From Cryomorphaceae bacterium (GTDB lineage Bacteria > Bacteroidota > Bacteroidia > Flavobacteriales > ECT2AJA-044): 64,000 bases of DNA. The DNA is taken from the NCBI GenBank assembly GCA_017798125.1, contig CP059070.1, forward strand, positions 1,302,001 to 1,366,000, given 5' to 3'. Every line of letters begins with the position of its first letter. The first letter of the stretch is position 1. Below are positions 44,524 to 52,653 of the stretch, piece by piece. Position numbers and translations under genes: made by a program. The notes under the pieces were generated by a model. It saw only the letters and a program-made list of their open reading frames with translations. It was not told the DNA's origin and did no database searches.

Positions 44524-45207
44524 TTAGAACTTGAAATCGTAGCCCTTTAAGGTCAGGCGCTGGTATTGCTGCTCATCAAAACTGTACAATTGGGACGGCT
44601 TTTTATTACCGGGGGCAGCGATGACTTTCTTGTCGATCGGGAGCAACAATTCAGATCGCGTAAACTTCTTTTGGAAGTTCCTCTTGTCCAATTCTCGTTG
44701 AAGAACCTCTTCGTAGAGCAGGCGAATTTCTTTCAAGGTGAACTCGGAAGGGAGCATGTGAAATCCGAGAGGACGGTGTCGAACGCGTCGCTTCAACCGC
44801 TCCAAGGCAAACTCTATGATTTCATTGTGGTCAAAGGCCATTTGAGGGATGTGGTCCCGCGTAACCCAGCGATATCCTTCGTCTAATTCTTGACTTTGAA
44901 CTTCGGACCAGTTGACTAAGGCGAAGTGCGCTACATTGATGATGCGCCCTTCTGGATGACGGTAGACTTTTCCAAACGCGTTGAGCTGCTCCAGGTAGTA
45001 ATCCTTGAGGTGAAAAATATTCTCGACTAATTCTCCAGCGATTTCATCCAAGCTTTCTGAAGAACCTACGTATGTAGATGGAAGCATAGTGGCGCCGCTA
45101 AAGGGCTCGGAGTTCTTCCGGGCTACCAAAAAGAGCAGTTGCGATCCGTCAAAAGAGAAAATGACAATCGAAGAACTGATGGCAAAGTGAAAATCGGGCT
45201 TGTTCAT
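44524..45207 (-). CDS. NrtR/AraQ-like Nudix-related transcription regulator
   Basis: 227 residues: N-terminal Nudix-fold domain (MNKPDFHFAISSSIVIFSFDG...) and a C-terminal winged-helix (GFHMLPSEFTLKEIRLLYEEVLQRELDKRNFQKKFTRSELLLPI), which is the NrtR/AraQ architecture. The Nudix box is degenerate (GSSESLDEIAGELVENI near 48-64, where the active form has REUXEE), as in sensing rather than catalytic versions. NrtR binds ADP-ribose-type ligands; AraQ-type regulators bind sugar phosphates. Its own upstream region has an inverted repeat, suggesting autoregulation. Ligand and targets are not known. Confidence 0.87.
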   Translation of the reverse strand: MNKPDFHFAISSSIVIFSFDGSQLLFLVARKNSEPFSGATMLPSTYVGSSESLDEIAGELVENIFHLKDYYLEQLNAFGKVYRHPEGRIINVAHFALVNWSEVQSQELDEGYRWVTRDHIPQMAFDHNEIIEFALERLKRRVRHRPLGFHMLPSEFTLKEIRLLYEEVLQRELDKRNFQKKFTRSELLLPIDKKVIAAPGNKKPSQLYSFDEQQYQRLTLKGYDFKF

Positions 45208-45223
45208 GGCTTAGTCTTAGTGT

Positions 45224-45231
45224 CTAAAATA
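45224..45231 (-). promoter_or_regulatory. Possible -7 element of the NrtR-like gene (TATTTTAG)
   Basis: Minus-strand TATTTTAG (one off TAnnTTTG), 17 nt before the ATG at 45207. Confidence 0.4.
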
Positions 45232-45238
45232 CACTTTC

Positions 45239-45253
45239 CGTATAAAGAATACG
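45239..45253. promoter_or_regulatory. Inverted repeat CGTAT-N5-ATACG, possible operator of the NrtR-like gene
   Basis: CGTAT at 45239-45243 and ATACG at 45249-45253, spacer AAAGA. It lies 31 nt before the regulator's ATG, just behind the possible -7 element, at the place where the -33 box would be. An overlapping ACGTACGT palindrome follows (45251-45258). Confidence 0.5.
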
Positions 45254-45286
45254 TACGTGGTTCGTTAATTTTTTACTAAGTCATAT

Positions 45287-45739
45287 TCACTTCGCCACGG
45301 AAGTACCGTGTTCCACCAGATTCTTGAAGTCCGTCATGAACTTGTAGCTCTGTTTTTTAAAGGCTCCAGGCATTAGCGTGCCCAAAGCTTTCATAAAAAA
45401 ACCACTGAAGCGAAACTCTGAGACGGAGCGCCACAGGGTTTTTCCACCTTCGATTTCCGTGAAGTAGTTCTCTTGGACGTTGTATACACCTCCTGCTTCA
45501 TAGGTAGCGTGAAACTGCTCAGGTAAATCGCGGTGCGTAATGACCTCGATCATTTCCCTTTTTCGTTTCCCCCACTGATAGAGGAGTTTGGATTTGGAGC
45601 CCGATTGGCCGGGATCCCCACTGATGGGTTCAATAGAAACAAAGCCCCGCTGCCAATGTGGAATTTGCTTTGGGTCTGTGAAAATCTTAATGGTTTCGTC
45701 TCGAGGTTTATCGATCTCGATGGAAAGTTGGTATTTCAT
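45287..45739 (-). CDS. SRPBCC-family (START-like) protein
   Basis: 150 residues with the typical polyketide-cyclase/START pattern: MKYQLSIEIDKPRDETIKIFTDPKQIPHWQRGFVSIEPISGDPGQSGSKSKLLY ... LPEQFHATYEAGGVYNVQENYFTEIEGGKTLWRSVSEFRFSGFFMKALGTLMPG and a long C-terminal helix. Small hydrophobic-ligand binding is usual for this fold; ligand unknown. It follows the DUF748 gene by 12 nt, so it is likely the last gene of that transcript. Confidence 0.87.
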   Translation of the reverse strand: MKYQLSIEIDKPRDETIKIFTDPKQIPHWQRGFVSIEPISGDPGQSGSKSKLLYQWGKRKREMIEVITHRDLPEQFHATYEAGGVYNVQENYFTEIEGGKTLWRSVSEFRFSGFFMKALGTLMPGAFKKQSYKFMTDFKNLVEHGTSVAK

Positions 45740-45751
45740 AGCGTGTAGGTT

Positions 45752-48028
45752 TTAGTCTTCGACCCAAAAACCAACCGAATATATACTCGTACTGCGACTC
45801 GTAACCAAAGAGTCCTCCGGGAGGATCAAGAATCGAATTCGAGTAGAATCTATGTCTTTTTTCTGAATCAAGTAAGAGCGAATAGCAGAGGTGCGTATGA
45901 CGCCGATCTTATCGCTTTGACTGGAAGCTCGTTCTTGTCCTATATATTCGATGCACTTGAGCTGAATGGGCAAATGCCGTTGGTCTTCTCGGATGCCTTT
46001 GTCCACAAAAGCCACAAAGGTGCTGTCGTTGATGTCGAGCTCGTTGACTGCTTCAAATTCTTCTTTGGGTAGGCGATCATCTACCGGGGTTCCATACAGG
46101 TACATATGGGCCACTTCAGTCACGGCAAATTTTTCCATGGTCTCGAATTTTCGAGTCATTCGCCTGAACTCTATGTTTAAATCGGGACGTTCTTCCAAGA
46201 CCTTCGCCATATCGCTCAGCTGCTTTTCATGCTGCTTACTCAACTGCAATTGTAGCAAGCCGAAATCGATCTGCTTGAGGTTGTCTTCATCAATTCCGAA
46301 CATGCCTCCGATGAACTTGAAGGGGGCCTTGACAATATTGAGGACAATGTTCTTGATGGAAGTCCAAATGGCCTTCGAGTAGTCGTACTCGGGGTCATCC
46401 AAATCCCCTTCGATAGGCACATCGAGCACAATGTCTCCATCTTTATCTTTCAAAAGACCCACGGCTAGGCGAACAGGGAGGTTGTAGAACGACTCGTAAT
46501 CCGACTTCTGGCCAAAGATTAAGTCGTCAAATACAATGTTGTTATTGCTTTCGATGTGGTTATCCCGAATGGTGGTGGAGTTTTCGTAGACAATTTCTCC
46601 ATTGGTAATGGGGTGCGCCACGTAGGTGTCGGAATAGGGCGTGAAGGGCGAGAGTTCAGTTCCGTATACTTTGTACTCGATGTCCATGTTTCGCAAGTTC
46701 TCCGTATAGGTCCGGATATATCCTTCGAAATGGCCCACTTCATTCAGTAGGGCGGAGGCGTTGATTTGCAGGAATTCCTCGTGAGAATCAATTCCATCGG
46801 CCCGTAGGGCCAAGTCCGTTACCTCGTAACGGAAAGCGTCACGCAATGTATAGTCATTGTAGGTGAAGGAACTGTTCTTGACCTCAAAGTGATTCAGCTT
46901 GTAGTCCGCATCCTTGTAGGTTTTGGCAAAGACCTCAACATAAGCTGCGGCGATGGAGAACGGGTTGTTGTAGTTCACGGACTCACCTGACTTCAGGGTG
47001 TCGGGACCTTCGGCAGATGCCAGGGGAAGCATGATCCGCGAATAGGAATCGGTCAGACTATCCTCCCCGACCGAAAACACTTCATAAAGGCCTCTAAAGC
47101 CATCCACCTCAAAATCACCTAAGTCAAACTCTGCGGTGTAGAGGTCAAAGGAGTCTAATCCCATATGGAGGTGATCCAAGCCGACCAATTCATCGCCAAA
47201 TTTGTCGATCATCTGGACATCGCGAACGTCCATAAGCCCGCGAAGCTGGATGTCACTGGATTCGGACCACCCGCCGTGTGCAACGAGGTCCAGATCAATA
47301 ACACCTTCTAAATCCTCCAATTCCATATAAGCCATCAGGAAGGGTTCGAGGAACTCGAAGTCAAAATCGTCCATGATAAAGTGGCTGGCGAAGGCTGATT
47401 CTGCCAGCATTACATCCGTATCAATGGTAAATAAACCGCCTGTGACGATGTGAAAACGAACATGAGAACCGATACGCGCTGCCGTGTCACTGGCCATGGG
47501 AACGCGTACTTCAAAGCTGTCGATTTCGAGATCGGGCTGAAGATCACTTTGGTAGAGAATGAAGCCGTCGTTGAGGTGGTAATTTTCCAAGACAAAGTGC
47601 CAGGAAGACCCTTTTGAGGTGTCTAAAGGCTCTGCTGTAGAATCGGTATCTGTTGCAGTGGCGAGATCGTCGAAGTTGAACTCAGTTCCATCCTGTACCA
47701 CATGAACCATGGGGCGATCCAGTTCCACGCGCTTCAAATGGATGTATCCCCGCAGTAGACTCCATAGGTGCAGGTCTGCATGGAATCGGTCAAAGGTGAT
47801 AAAACTGACAGCCGTATCGCGCTCGCGCATGTCGAAGCCTTCGATTTCCAGTTGCGCGCGCAACCAGCGAATGCGCAAGTCATCCATGTAGATTTCCCGA
47901 CCGACGAGATCAACATCGTGCTTTTCAACATATCGATGGATGTATCCGGGTGCTAAGGCCAAGATGATGACCACTGCGAGGAATAGAAAGGCAAGGATTC
48001 CAAGGACCCACTTTTTCCAGGGTTTCAT
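45752..48028 (-). CDS. DUF748 (AsmA-like) envelope protein
   Basis: 758 residues. One N-terminal membrane segment (KWVLGILAFLFLAVVIILALAPGYIHRYVEKHD) then a long beta-rich periplasmic part with DUF748 blocks such as VDLVGREIYMDDLRIRWLRAQLEIEGFDMRE, ENSTTIRDNHIESNNNIVFDDLIFGQKSDYESFYNLPVRLAVGLLKDKDGDIVLDVPIEGDLDDPEYDYSKAIWTSIKNIVLNIVKAPFKFIGG. Such AsmA-like proteins are thought to bridge inner and outer membranes and transport lipids. The final ~100 residues resemble an OmpA-like fold. A hairpin repeat lies inside the frame. It follows the META lipoprotein by 22 nt. Confidence 0.9.
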   Translation of the reverse strand: MKPWKKWVLGILAFLFLAVVIILALAPGYIHRYVEKHDVDLVGREIYMDDLRIRWLRAQLEIEGFDMRERDTAVSFITFDRFHADLHLWSLLRGYIHLKRVELDRPMVHVVQDGTEFNFDDLATATDTDSTAEPLDTSKGSSWHFVLENYHLNDGFILYQSDLQPDLEIDSFEVRVPMASDTAARIGSHVRFHIVTGGLFTIDTDVMLAESAFASHFIMDDFDFEFLEPFLMAYMELEDLEGVIDLDLVAHGGWSESSDIQLRGLMDVRDVQMIDKFGDELVGLDHLHMGLDSFDLYTAEFDLGDFEVDGFRGLYEVFSVGEDSLTDSYSRIMLPLASAEGPDTLKSGESVNYNNPFSIAAAYVEVFAKTYKDADYKLNHFEVKNSSFTYNDYTLRDAFRYEVTDLALRADGIDSHEEFLQINASALLNEVGHFEGYIRTYTENLRNMDIEYKVYGTELSPFTPYSDTYVAHPITNGEIVYENSTTIRDNHIESNNNIVFDDLIFGQKSDYESFYNLPVRLAVGLLKDKDGDIVLDVPIEGDLDDPEYDYSKAIWTSIKNIVLNIVKAPFKFIGGMFGIDEDNLKQIDFGLLQLQLSKQHEKQLSDMAKVLEERPDLNIEFRRMTRKFETMEKFAVTEVAHMYLYGTPVDDRLPKEEFEAVNELDINDSTFVAFVDKGIREDQRHLPIQLKCIEYIGQERASSQSDKIGVIRTSAIRSYLIQKKDIDSTRIRFLILPEDSLVTSRSTSIYSVGFWVED
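46795..46811 (-). repeat. 17-nt hairpin repeat, copy 11 (GGCCC/GGGCC stem), inside DUF748 gene
   Basis: CATC-GGCCC-GTA-GGGCC, perfect. Encodes L-A-L-R-A-D-G on the minus strand, the same ALRADG as the copy in the Sfp-type gene. Confidence 0.75.
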
Positions 48029-48050
48029 GGGCGGTGGTATTCAGTAGCGT

Positions 48051-49460
48051 TTAATCCGTTTTTTGAAGGGAGAGGACGGTTTTCCCAGATTCATCCAACA
48101 AAAATAACTGTTGGCCATCGCGCCGATAGGCGCTCACCTGTGAAATTGCCGTTAAGAATGTCTTTTCTACGGATCCTTCGCAGTAGCGTTTGGTTACGGC
48201 CATACGCTCATCGAAGCGAACTTTTCCAATGTCGCTTTCCATGCCTCCGTTGAAGTGGTTGCAACTGGTGTATCCGCTGACGCGGCCTTCTGCCGGATAG
48301 AATTCGATTCGCGGAGCTTCGATTCCCCTTGGTATGGGTGTGTTTCCGATGGAGTACACGGCCCAAATATCGTGTAGATCGCGTTCGACGCGGTCCAAGC
48401 CCAGGGGTTCAGGCTTGTAGGTCAGAACACGCGTATTCTCGCGGAATAACTGGAGTTCTTCTCCAACAATTTGATAGCCGTCCACATCTAAAAACAACTT
48501 GGCAAACTGGACATCAAAGTCATTGCCGCAGTACATTTCTGTACTGAATCCAGGCTTGAACAGTAGAGTGGAAGGTTTCATGGATAGCTCACCCCCAATA
48601 CCATTGCAGCCGTCGGTAGCGGAATACCGTCCAAAGAGCATGTCCATACTTAAGGAAGGCGTTTTCGGCGCTGAGCTGAGGTCTCCTTCGGCCATGTCGG
48701 TCAGCACCCAATTCCCTTTTAAGGAGAGTGTCTCGTCCATCAAATAACCACAACCCGAGTAGCGGAGGTCATCGTCCACCACCACAGAGACGGTATATGG
48801 ATAGCTTTCGTCGGCCATGGTATCCTGACAGTTTTCTTCGGCAATCCGCACGACCAAGTGATGGGATTCGGTTCGCGCATCCAGAACAAGTTCTCTGGTC
48901 TCTGAATCGAACGTGCGCTCAGGCATGGGCGTAGAGATCGGTTCCATATCCATGCGATGCAGCATCAGGCCGCGTTCAAAGTCAAGGGTTAATTTCCAAT
49001 ACGGCTCGTTTCCCTGAGCCTGAAAGTCTGAGGGAATGTAGGAGCTATAGGATGGAACAGCAGAACTGCGGACCAAAACTTCATGCGAGCTCCCGTCAAA
49101 GCGAGCAACCGATGAAGCATCATTGATCATTTTAAGTTTGCCCTGATGCTCGATGCGCGCATTGAGCTCATATCGAAGTCCCTCTTTAATCCGAGCTGGA
49201 TCGTAGGTTAGGGAGAAGGCCATGGGCGGTGCAGAAGCGGAAAAAGTATCCGAGGCCAAAACGAGTGCAGCGACGTCCATACGGTTCGCGTCGACCAACT
49301 GCACAATGACTCTGGCATCTTCAGGAAGCATGATTCGCTCCCGATAAACGACCGTGCCCTCAAGAGTCGCCGTTGCACTAGCCGTTTCTTGGGGGCCATT
49401 GCAGGAGGATAGAATACTCAAGGCCGATACTGCGGAAATATAAAGTAGGCGCTTCATCAT
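48051..49460 (-). CDS. Lipoprotein with META (HslJ-like) domains
   Basis: 469 residues, lipobox LSSC near residue 19. The first ~130 residues resemble the YbaY/type III secretion pilotin-like lipoprotein domain (ATLEGTVVYRERIMLPEDARVIVQLVD, ARIKEGLRYELNARI). The middle (NEPYWKLTLDFERGLMLHR...) looks like a COG3650-type domain, and two META-domain segments follow (SLKGNWVLTDMAEG...FGRYSATDGCNGIGGEL and DLHDIWAVYSIGNTPIPRG...EGRVSGYTSCNHFNGG...AVTKRYC). META/HslJ proteins are stress-related envelope proteins. The ATG overlaps the upstream gene's stop (ATGA). A hairpin repeat is inside. Confidence 0.85.
   Translation of the reverse strand: MMKRLLYISAVSALSILSSCNGPQETASATATLEGTVVYRERIMLPEDARVIVQLVDANRMDVAALVLASDTFSASAPPMAFSLTYDPARIKEGLRYELNARIEHQGKLKMINDASSVARFDGSSHEVLVRSSAVPSYSSYIPSDFQAQGNEPYWKLTLDFERGLMLHRMDMEPISTPMPERTFDSETRELVLDARTESHHLVVRIAEENCQDTMADESYPYTVSVVVDDDLRYSGCGYLMDETLSLKGNWVLTDMAEGDLSSAPKTPSLSMDMLFGRYSATDGCNGIGGELSMKPSTLLFKPGFSTEMYCGNDFDVQFAKLFLDVDGYQIVGEELQLFRENTRVLTYKPEPLGLDRVERDLHDIWAVYSIGNTPIPRGIEAPRIEFYPAEGRVSGYTSCNHFNGGMESDIGKVRFDERMAVTKRYCEGSVEKTFLTAISQVSAYRRDGQQLFLLDESGKTVLSLQKTD
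48116..48133 (-). repeat. Hairpin repeat, copy 12 (GCGCC/GGCGC stem, GATA loop), inside the META lipoprotein gene
   Basis: CATC-GCGCC-GATA-GGCGC, stem perfect, four-base loop. Confidence 0.7.
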
Positions 49461-50365
49461 TCAGGTTTTAGTAAAAACGTGAGGGGGGTCATCAATCGTG
49501 CCTTCCAACTCACTTCGTCATGAGCAGCTCCGGGGAAAAACTCTGTGGTCCATCGGGCCGAAGGCCAACCCAACTCAATCATTAAAGAGTCTACCCGCGC
49601 TTGTGCTGGCGCATAAAGCGAGTCCAAGGTCTGGTCACCGTAGTCCATGTAGATGCGAGTACTGTCGGTGGTTTCCGGTAAGCGCTCCTTCATGTATTCA
49701 ACAAACCCGCCGGTCACCTCGGGGATGTAGCTGAAAACTCCTAGGAAATGAGGCGAAACGCAAGCGGCTGCTTGAAAGGTTTCCGGGTACTCGCATAGAG
49801 CGTACATACTCATGAGTCCACCCATGGATGACCCCATGATGTAAAATTGCGATGGGTTAACGCTAAAATTCTCCTCGACAAAGGGAAGGATTTCATCCAC
49901 AACATACTCTAGGTAGTCATCGGAAAGAGGCCATTCTCCATTCATTCCAACATTTCGGATTTCGTCTGAGATTTCCGTCGGAATATTGTCAAAAGCGCCT
50001 TCGGGAAAGTACTCCTGATATCGAATTTCCGATATGTTCCAAAGGCCAACAACCAGTGCAGGAGGAAGGATACTGTCGATAATGGCCTGACCAAAAACGT
50101 CATCCACATCCCAGGCTTTTTTGTTCCATGTGGTTGAAGCATCGAAGAGCATTTGACCATCGTACATGAAGATGACCGGATACTCCGTGCCGGGTTGGTA
50201 CCCGGGCGGCGTCCAGACCGCTAGAGGCCTTGATTCCACAATATCTGATTCGAAGTCGGGATAGTAGTTTATTTCGCCGTGAACAACAGAGGGCTCTTGA
50301 GCTTGAACGCCTAAAGAGGCGCACCAAAAAAGGGCCAAAAGGCCCTTGAAGATTTCCTTTTGCAT
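49457..50365 (-). CDS. Secreted esterase D/Fes-type hydrolase
   Basis: 302 residues. Signal peptide ending GVQAQ; then the alpha/beta esterase pattern RPLAVWTPPGYQPGTEYPVIFMYDGQMLFD, nucleophile elbow FYIMGSSMGGLMSMYA, and acid/His near MDYGDQTLDSLYAPAQ and PGAAHDEVSWKARL. This is the esterase D/enterochelin-esterase-like group; substrates are often ferric-siderophore or xylan acetyl esters but this cannot be told. Overlaps the META lipoprotein start by 4 nt, so they are one transcript with the DUF748 and SRPBCC genes further downstream. Confidence 0.88.
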   Translation of the reverse strand: MQKEIFKGLLALFWCASLGVQAQEPSVVHGEINYYPDFESDIVESRPLAVWTPPGYQPGTEYPVIFMYDGQMLFDASTTWNKKAWDVDDVFGQAIIDSILPPALVVGLWNISEIRYQEYFPEGAFDNIPTEISDEIRNVGMNGEWPLSDDYLEYVVDEILPFVEENFSVNPSQFYIMGSSMGGLMSMYALCEYPETFQAAACVSPHFLGVFSYIPEVTGGFVEYMKERLPETTDSTRIYMDYGDQTLDSLYAPAQARVDSLMIELGWPSARWTTEFFPGAAHDEVSWKARLMTPLTFLLKPE

Positions 50366-50401
50366 GGAACAAAAGGTACAAATTCTCTTTACGTGCGGTG
50401 C

Positions 50402-50842
50402 TTAAAATCCACCACCTCCCGGAGGACCACCTGGACCGCCTCCGCCAGGGCCACCGCGGCGCTGCATCATCTGCTCTTGGCGTTCACGTTGCATCTTCTT
50501 GTATGCTTTCCATTGTGGTTTTTCCAGAATCTCGCGAATTTCATCGTCCCGTTCCAGCATTAAATCCATCATGTAATCACGACTTTCCTCTCGCGGAATC
50601 TCCCCGGATCGAATCTGATCACGCAGTTCTTTTCCCTTGGCGCCATAGCGCTCGTTGATCTCGCGAAATTGAGCGGCCTGCTCCTCGTTGAGTTCCAAGG
50701 TCAGAATAGTTTTTTCCATTTCCGCACGCATGGCGGCTTCGCGCTCTTCCGGGCTCATGCGCTGTTGTCCACCAGGACCTTGCGCAAAAACACCAAGTGC
50801 CAAAAAGGAGAAGAGCACGGCAAAGATGTGTTTCGATTTCAT
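50402..50842 (-). CDS. Spy/CpxP-like periplasmic protein with Gly/Pro-rich tail
   Basis: 146 residues. Signal peptide MKSKHIFAVLFSFLALGVFAQ, then a helical LTLELNEEQAAQFREINERYGAKGKEL and EILEKPQWKAYKKMQRERQEQMMQRR, and a tail that is almost only Gly, Pro and Arg. The helical repeat is typical of small Spy/CpxP-related stress chaperones in Bacteroidota. No other assignment is possible. The gene is between the esterase and a small secreted protein, with a hairpin repeat just upstream. Confidence 0.78.
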   Translation of the reverse strand: MKSKHIFAVLFSFLALGVFAQGPGGQQRMSPEEREAAMRAEMEKTILTLELNEEQAAQFREINERYGAKGKELRDQIRSGEIPREESRDYMMDLMLERDDEIREILEKPQWKAYKKMQRERQEQMMQRRGGPGGGGPGGPPGGGGF

Positions 50843-50864
50843 GGGATTGTTTTTTAAGATAGAT

Positions 50865-50881
50865 GGCCCTGCGGGCCGATG
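50865..50881 (+). repeat. 17-nt hairpin repeat, copy 13 (GGCCC/GGGCC stem), intergenic
   Basis: GGCCC-TGC-GGGCC-GATG, perfect, between the Spy-like ATG and the next stop. Confidence 0.8.
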
Positions 50882-50883
50882 GT

Positions 50884-51528
50884 TTAATCCCTCCAGGAAG
50901 AAAGTTTCACCAGGCGCAGTTCGGCCTCATCGGTCCGTAGGACCAAAGCTTCTCCTTCCTCCACAATCATCCAAGAGCTCGGCTCCTCCGAGGAGTCGAA
51001 GGGGAGCAAGGTCACCTCAGGCCGATGCCCATCACCGATGTAGTAGCCCTGATGGCGTACCCCGTCACGCGTCCAGACGTAGCGATCATCCCAGCGAATG
51101 AAGAGCTCGTCTTCGGTGCCTTCAATCGCCCACAGGCCCTGAAGGAGATCGCGCGGAGCTAAGGGCAATTCCTCGATGGGCAACCACTTGACCGTCAACG
51201 GCATATTTTCTTCCATTCGCTGCCAAACCATTGTGTCGCCTCGGAACGTCAATTGAAAGGGTGCCTGATTGTCCACCGGACCTTGATCGGCGATCATGCG
51301 TAGCGTACCCGAACCTTCGTCAACGACCCAATGACCGGTGTGGTGTTGTTGCCAGCCGTTGCCATCGAGGTAGCGACCGTCTGGATAAATTTGGGACCAT
51401 TTCGCCTGTGGAGTCATTTGTTGGTCGGCAAGCTCTACACTGAATACAGACCACAGCCCCACAGGCGATTGGCCCATCACGGATAAAGACAAAAGAGTTA
51501 GAAAAGAAAAAGCCGCATGTAATTTCAT
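50884..51528 (-). CDS. Secreted protein of unknown function
   Basis: 214 residues from ATG 51528 (MKLHAAFSFLTLLSLSVMGQ is a clear signal peptide; the frame extends upstream). The mature sequence repeats short beta-strand phrases ending with WxxxxxY and acidic residues (PVGLWSVFSVELADQQMTPQAKWSQIYPDGRYLDGNGW, then GLWAIEGTEDELFIRWDDRYVWTRDGVRHQGYYIGD), resembling two lipocalin/beta-barrel-like modules. No motif links it to a known function. Confidence 0.75.
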   Translation of the reverse strand: MKLHAAFSFLTLLSLSVMGQSPVGLWSVFSVELADQQMTPQAKWSQIYPDGRYLDGNGWQQHHTGHWVVDEGSGTLRMIADQGPVDNQAPFQLTFRGDTMVWQRMEENMPLTVKWLPIEELPLAPRDLLQGLWAIEGTEDELFIRWDDRYVWTRDGVRHQGYYIGDGHRPEVTLLPFDSSEEPSSWMIVEEGEALVLRTDEAELRLVKLSSWRD

Positions 51529-51539
51529 ACGGCTAATTT

Positions 51540-51557
51540 GGCCCTTGCGGGCCGATG
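51540..51557 (+). repeat. 17-nt hairpin repeat, copy 14 (GGCCC/GGGCC stem, TTGC loop), intergenic
   Basis: GGCCC-TTGC-GGGCC-GATG; stem perfect, four-base loop. Confidence 0.7.
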
Positions 51558-51603
51558 CTCCATCCATCGACCCGGTGACCGGTACGTTCTGAGGGGCGAC
51601 TGG

Positions 51604-52524
51604 TTATAAGGGGTACCGATAAACGGCGCGAAGGCTGAATATCATGCCGTCTTTGATGTTTGGATTCGCCGGCTCAGGGCGCTCATCTCCAAACATGAAG
51701 GCCGACACGCCAAAGCGTACGCGGTCTTCCTCATCGTAGATGCCAAAGCGACGCCCTACCGTAAAACCGGCTCCGGCTTCCAGGAGGACATTCTTCACCG
51801 GCTCAAATCGCCCGTAGAAGTAGAGCTCTTGGTTGTTTTTCTGCAGGTACTCGCCCTGTTCGGTGAAGAAGGGTTTGTTCAAGTTATAGGTTCGGACAAA
51901 GGCGCCAAAGTGGGCTCCCGCACTCCATTTTTGATTGAAGGCGTAGTTGGCGTTGGCCGCCAAAGGCAGAGTAATGTCAAACTCCCATGGACTGCCAGGG
52001 CGGTGGTAGTAGAATCCGAACAGGGGCACAAAGAAGGCGCCGAAGAGCTCTCCGTTGTAGTAGAGTCCGTACTTCCACTTGAAGTAGTCGTTTTTGGCGT
52101 ACTTGGCCAAGACAACCCCGCCCAGCTGTATATCGTCGCTTCCAATCTCAATAAAATCCGAGGAGATCTTGGGCAACAACACGTATTGAATGGAAAGACG
52201 ATCGTTGTGCTGCACGTTCAGCCCAAGCTTCAATGTGGTGCCGAAGACCTGAGTCACATTGGTGTCGTTGGGGGTAAACTTGGAGCTCAAGGACTCCCCA
52301 ATGAATCCGGTAATCAAGGCGACCCGATCGTTGAGTACTACGGGAACGGTCGCGTCCAGCGTGAATTCATCGATCCGTGCGTTTCCGCCTTCCACGCCCT
52401 CATAGCCGTTGAGCGGTGTGCTTTCATAGCGAAACTTGAGCAGGTCAACGTAGTCTTGAGCCCAAAGGGTATTTCCCAATACGAGGCAGAAAAGAAAGGC
52501 GGTTAGGTGTCGAAGCGTTTTCAT
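51604..52524 (-). CDS. DUF6268-family outer-membrane barrel protein
   Basis: 306 residues from ATG 52524 (MKTLRHLTAFLFCLVLGNTLWAQ; another ATG sits two codons upstream). Barrel-like strands dominate: LDATVPVVLNDRVALITGFIGES, TTLKLGLNVQHNDRLSIQYVLLPKI, YFKWKYGLYYNGELFGAFFVPLFGFYYHRPGSPWEFDITLPLAANANYAFNQKW and a terminus MIFSLRAVYRYPL with a final hydrophobic residue. Such proteins sit in the outer membrane; role unknown. The upstream region has CACCTTTG at a -7-like position. Confidence 0.8.
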   Translation of the reverse strand: MKTLRHLTAFLFCLVLGNTLWAQDYVDLLKFRYESTPLNGYEGVEGGNARIDEFTLDATVPVVLNDRVALITGFIGESLSSKFTPNDTNVTQVFGTTLKLGLNVQHNDRLSIQYVLLPKISSDFIEIGSDDIQLGGVVLAKYAKNDYFKWKYGLYYNGELFGAFFVPLFGFYYHRPGSPWEFDITLPLAANANYAFNQKWSAGAHFGAFVRTYNLNKPFFTEQGEYLQKNNQELYFYGRFEPVKNVLLEAGAGFTVGRRFGIYDEEDRVRFGVSAFMFGDERPEPANPNIKDGMIFSLRAVYRYPL

Positions 52525-52552
52525 GAGCATCCATTTACTTGGTTTGATGCTT

Positions 52553-52584
52553 CAAAGGTGAAGGCTTCTCTTCGGCAGACACAA
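52553..52584 (-). promoter_or_regulatory. Possible promoter of the DUF6268 gene (TTG-N21-CACCTTTG)
   Basis: Minus-strand TTG at 52584-52582, 21 nt, CACCTTTG at 52560-52553; one base off the -7 consensus. Confidence 0.4.
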
Positions 52585-52653
52585 CGGAATTCCGCGGCGC
52601 CCTGCTCAGATTTGCGTTTTTCGCCAAAAACTGCGGAGTCCATTATGGAGAAA

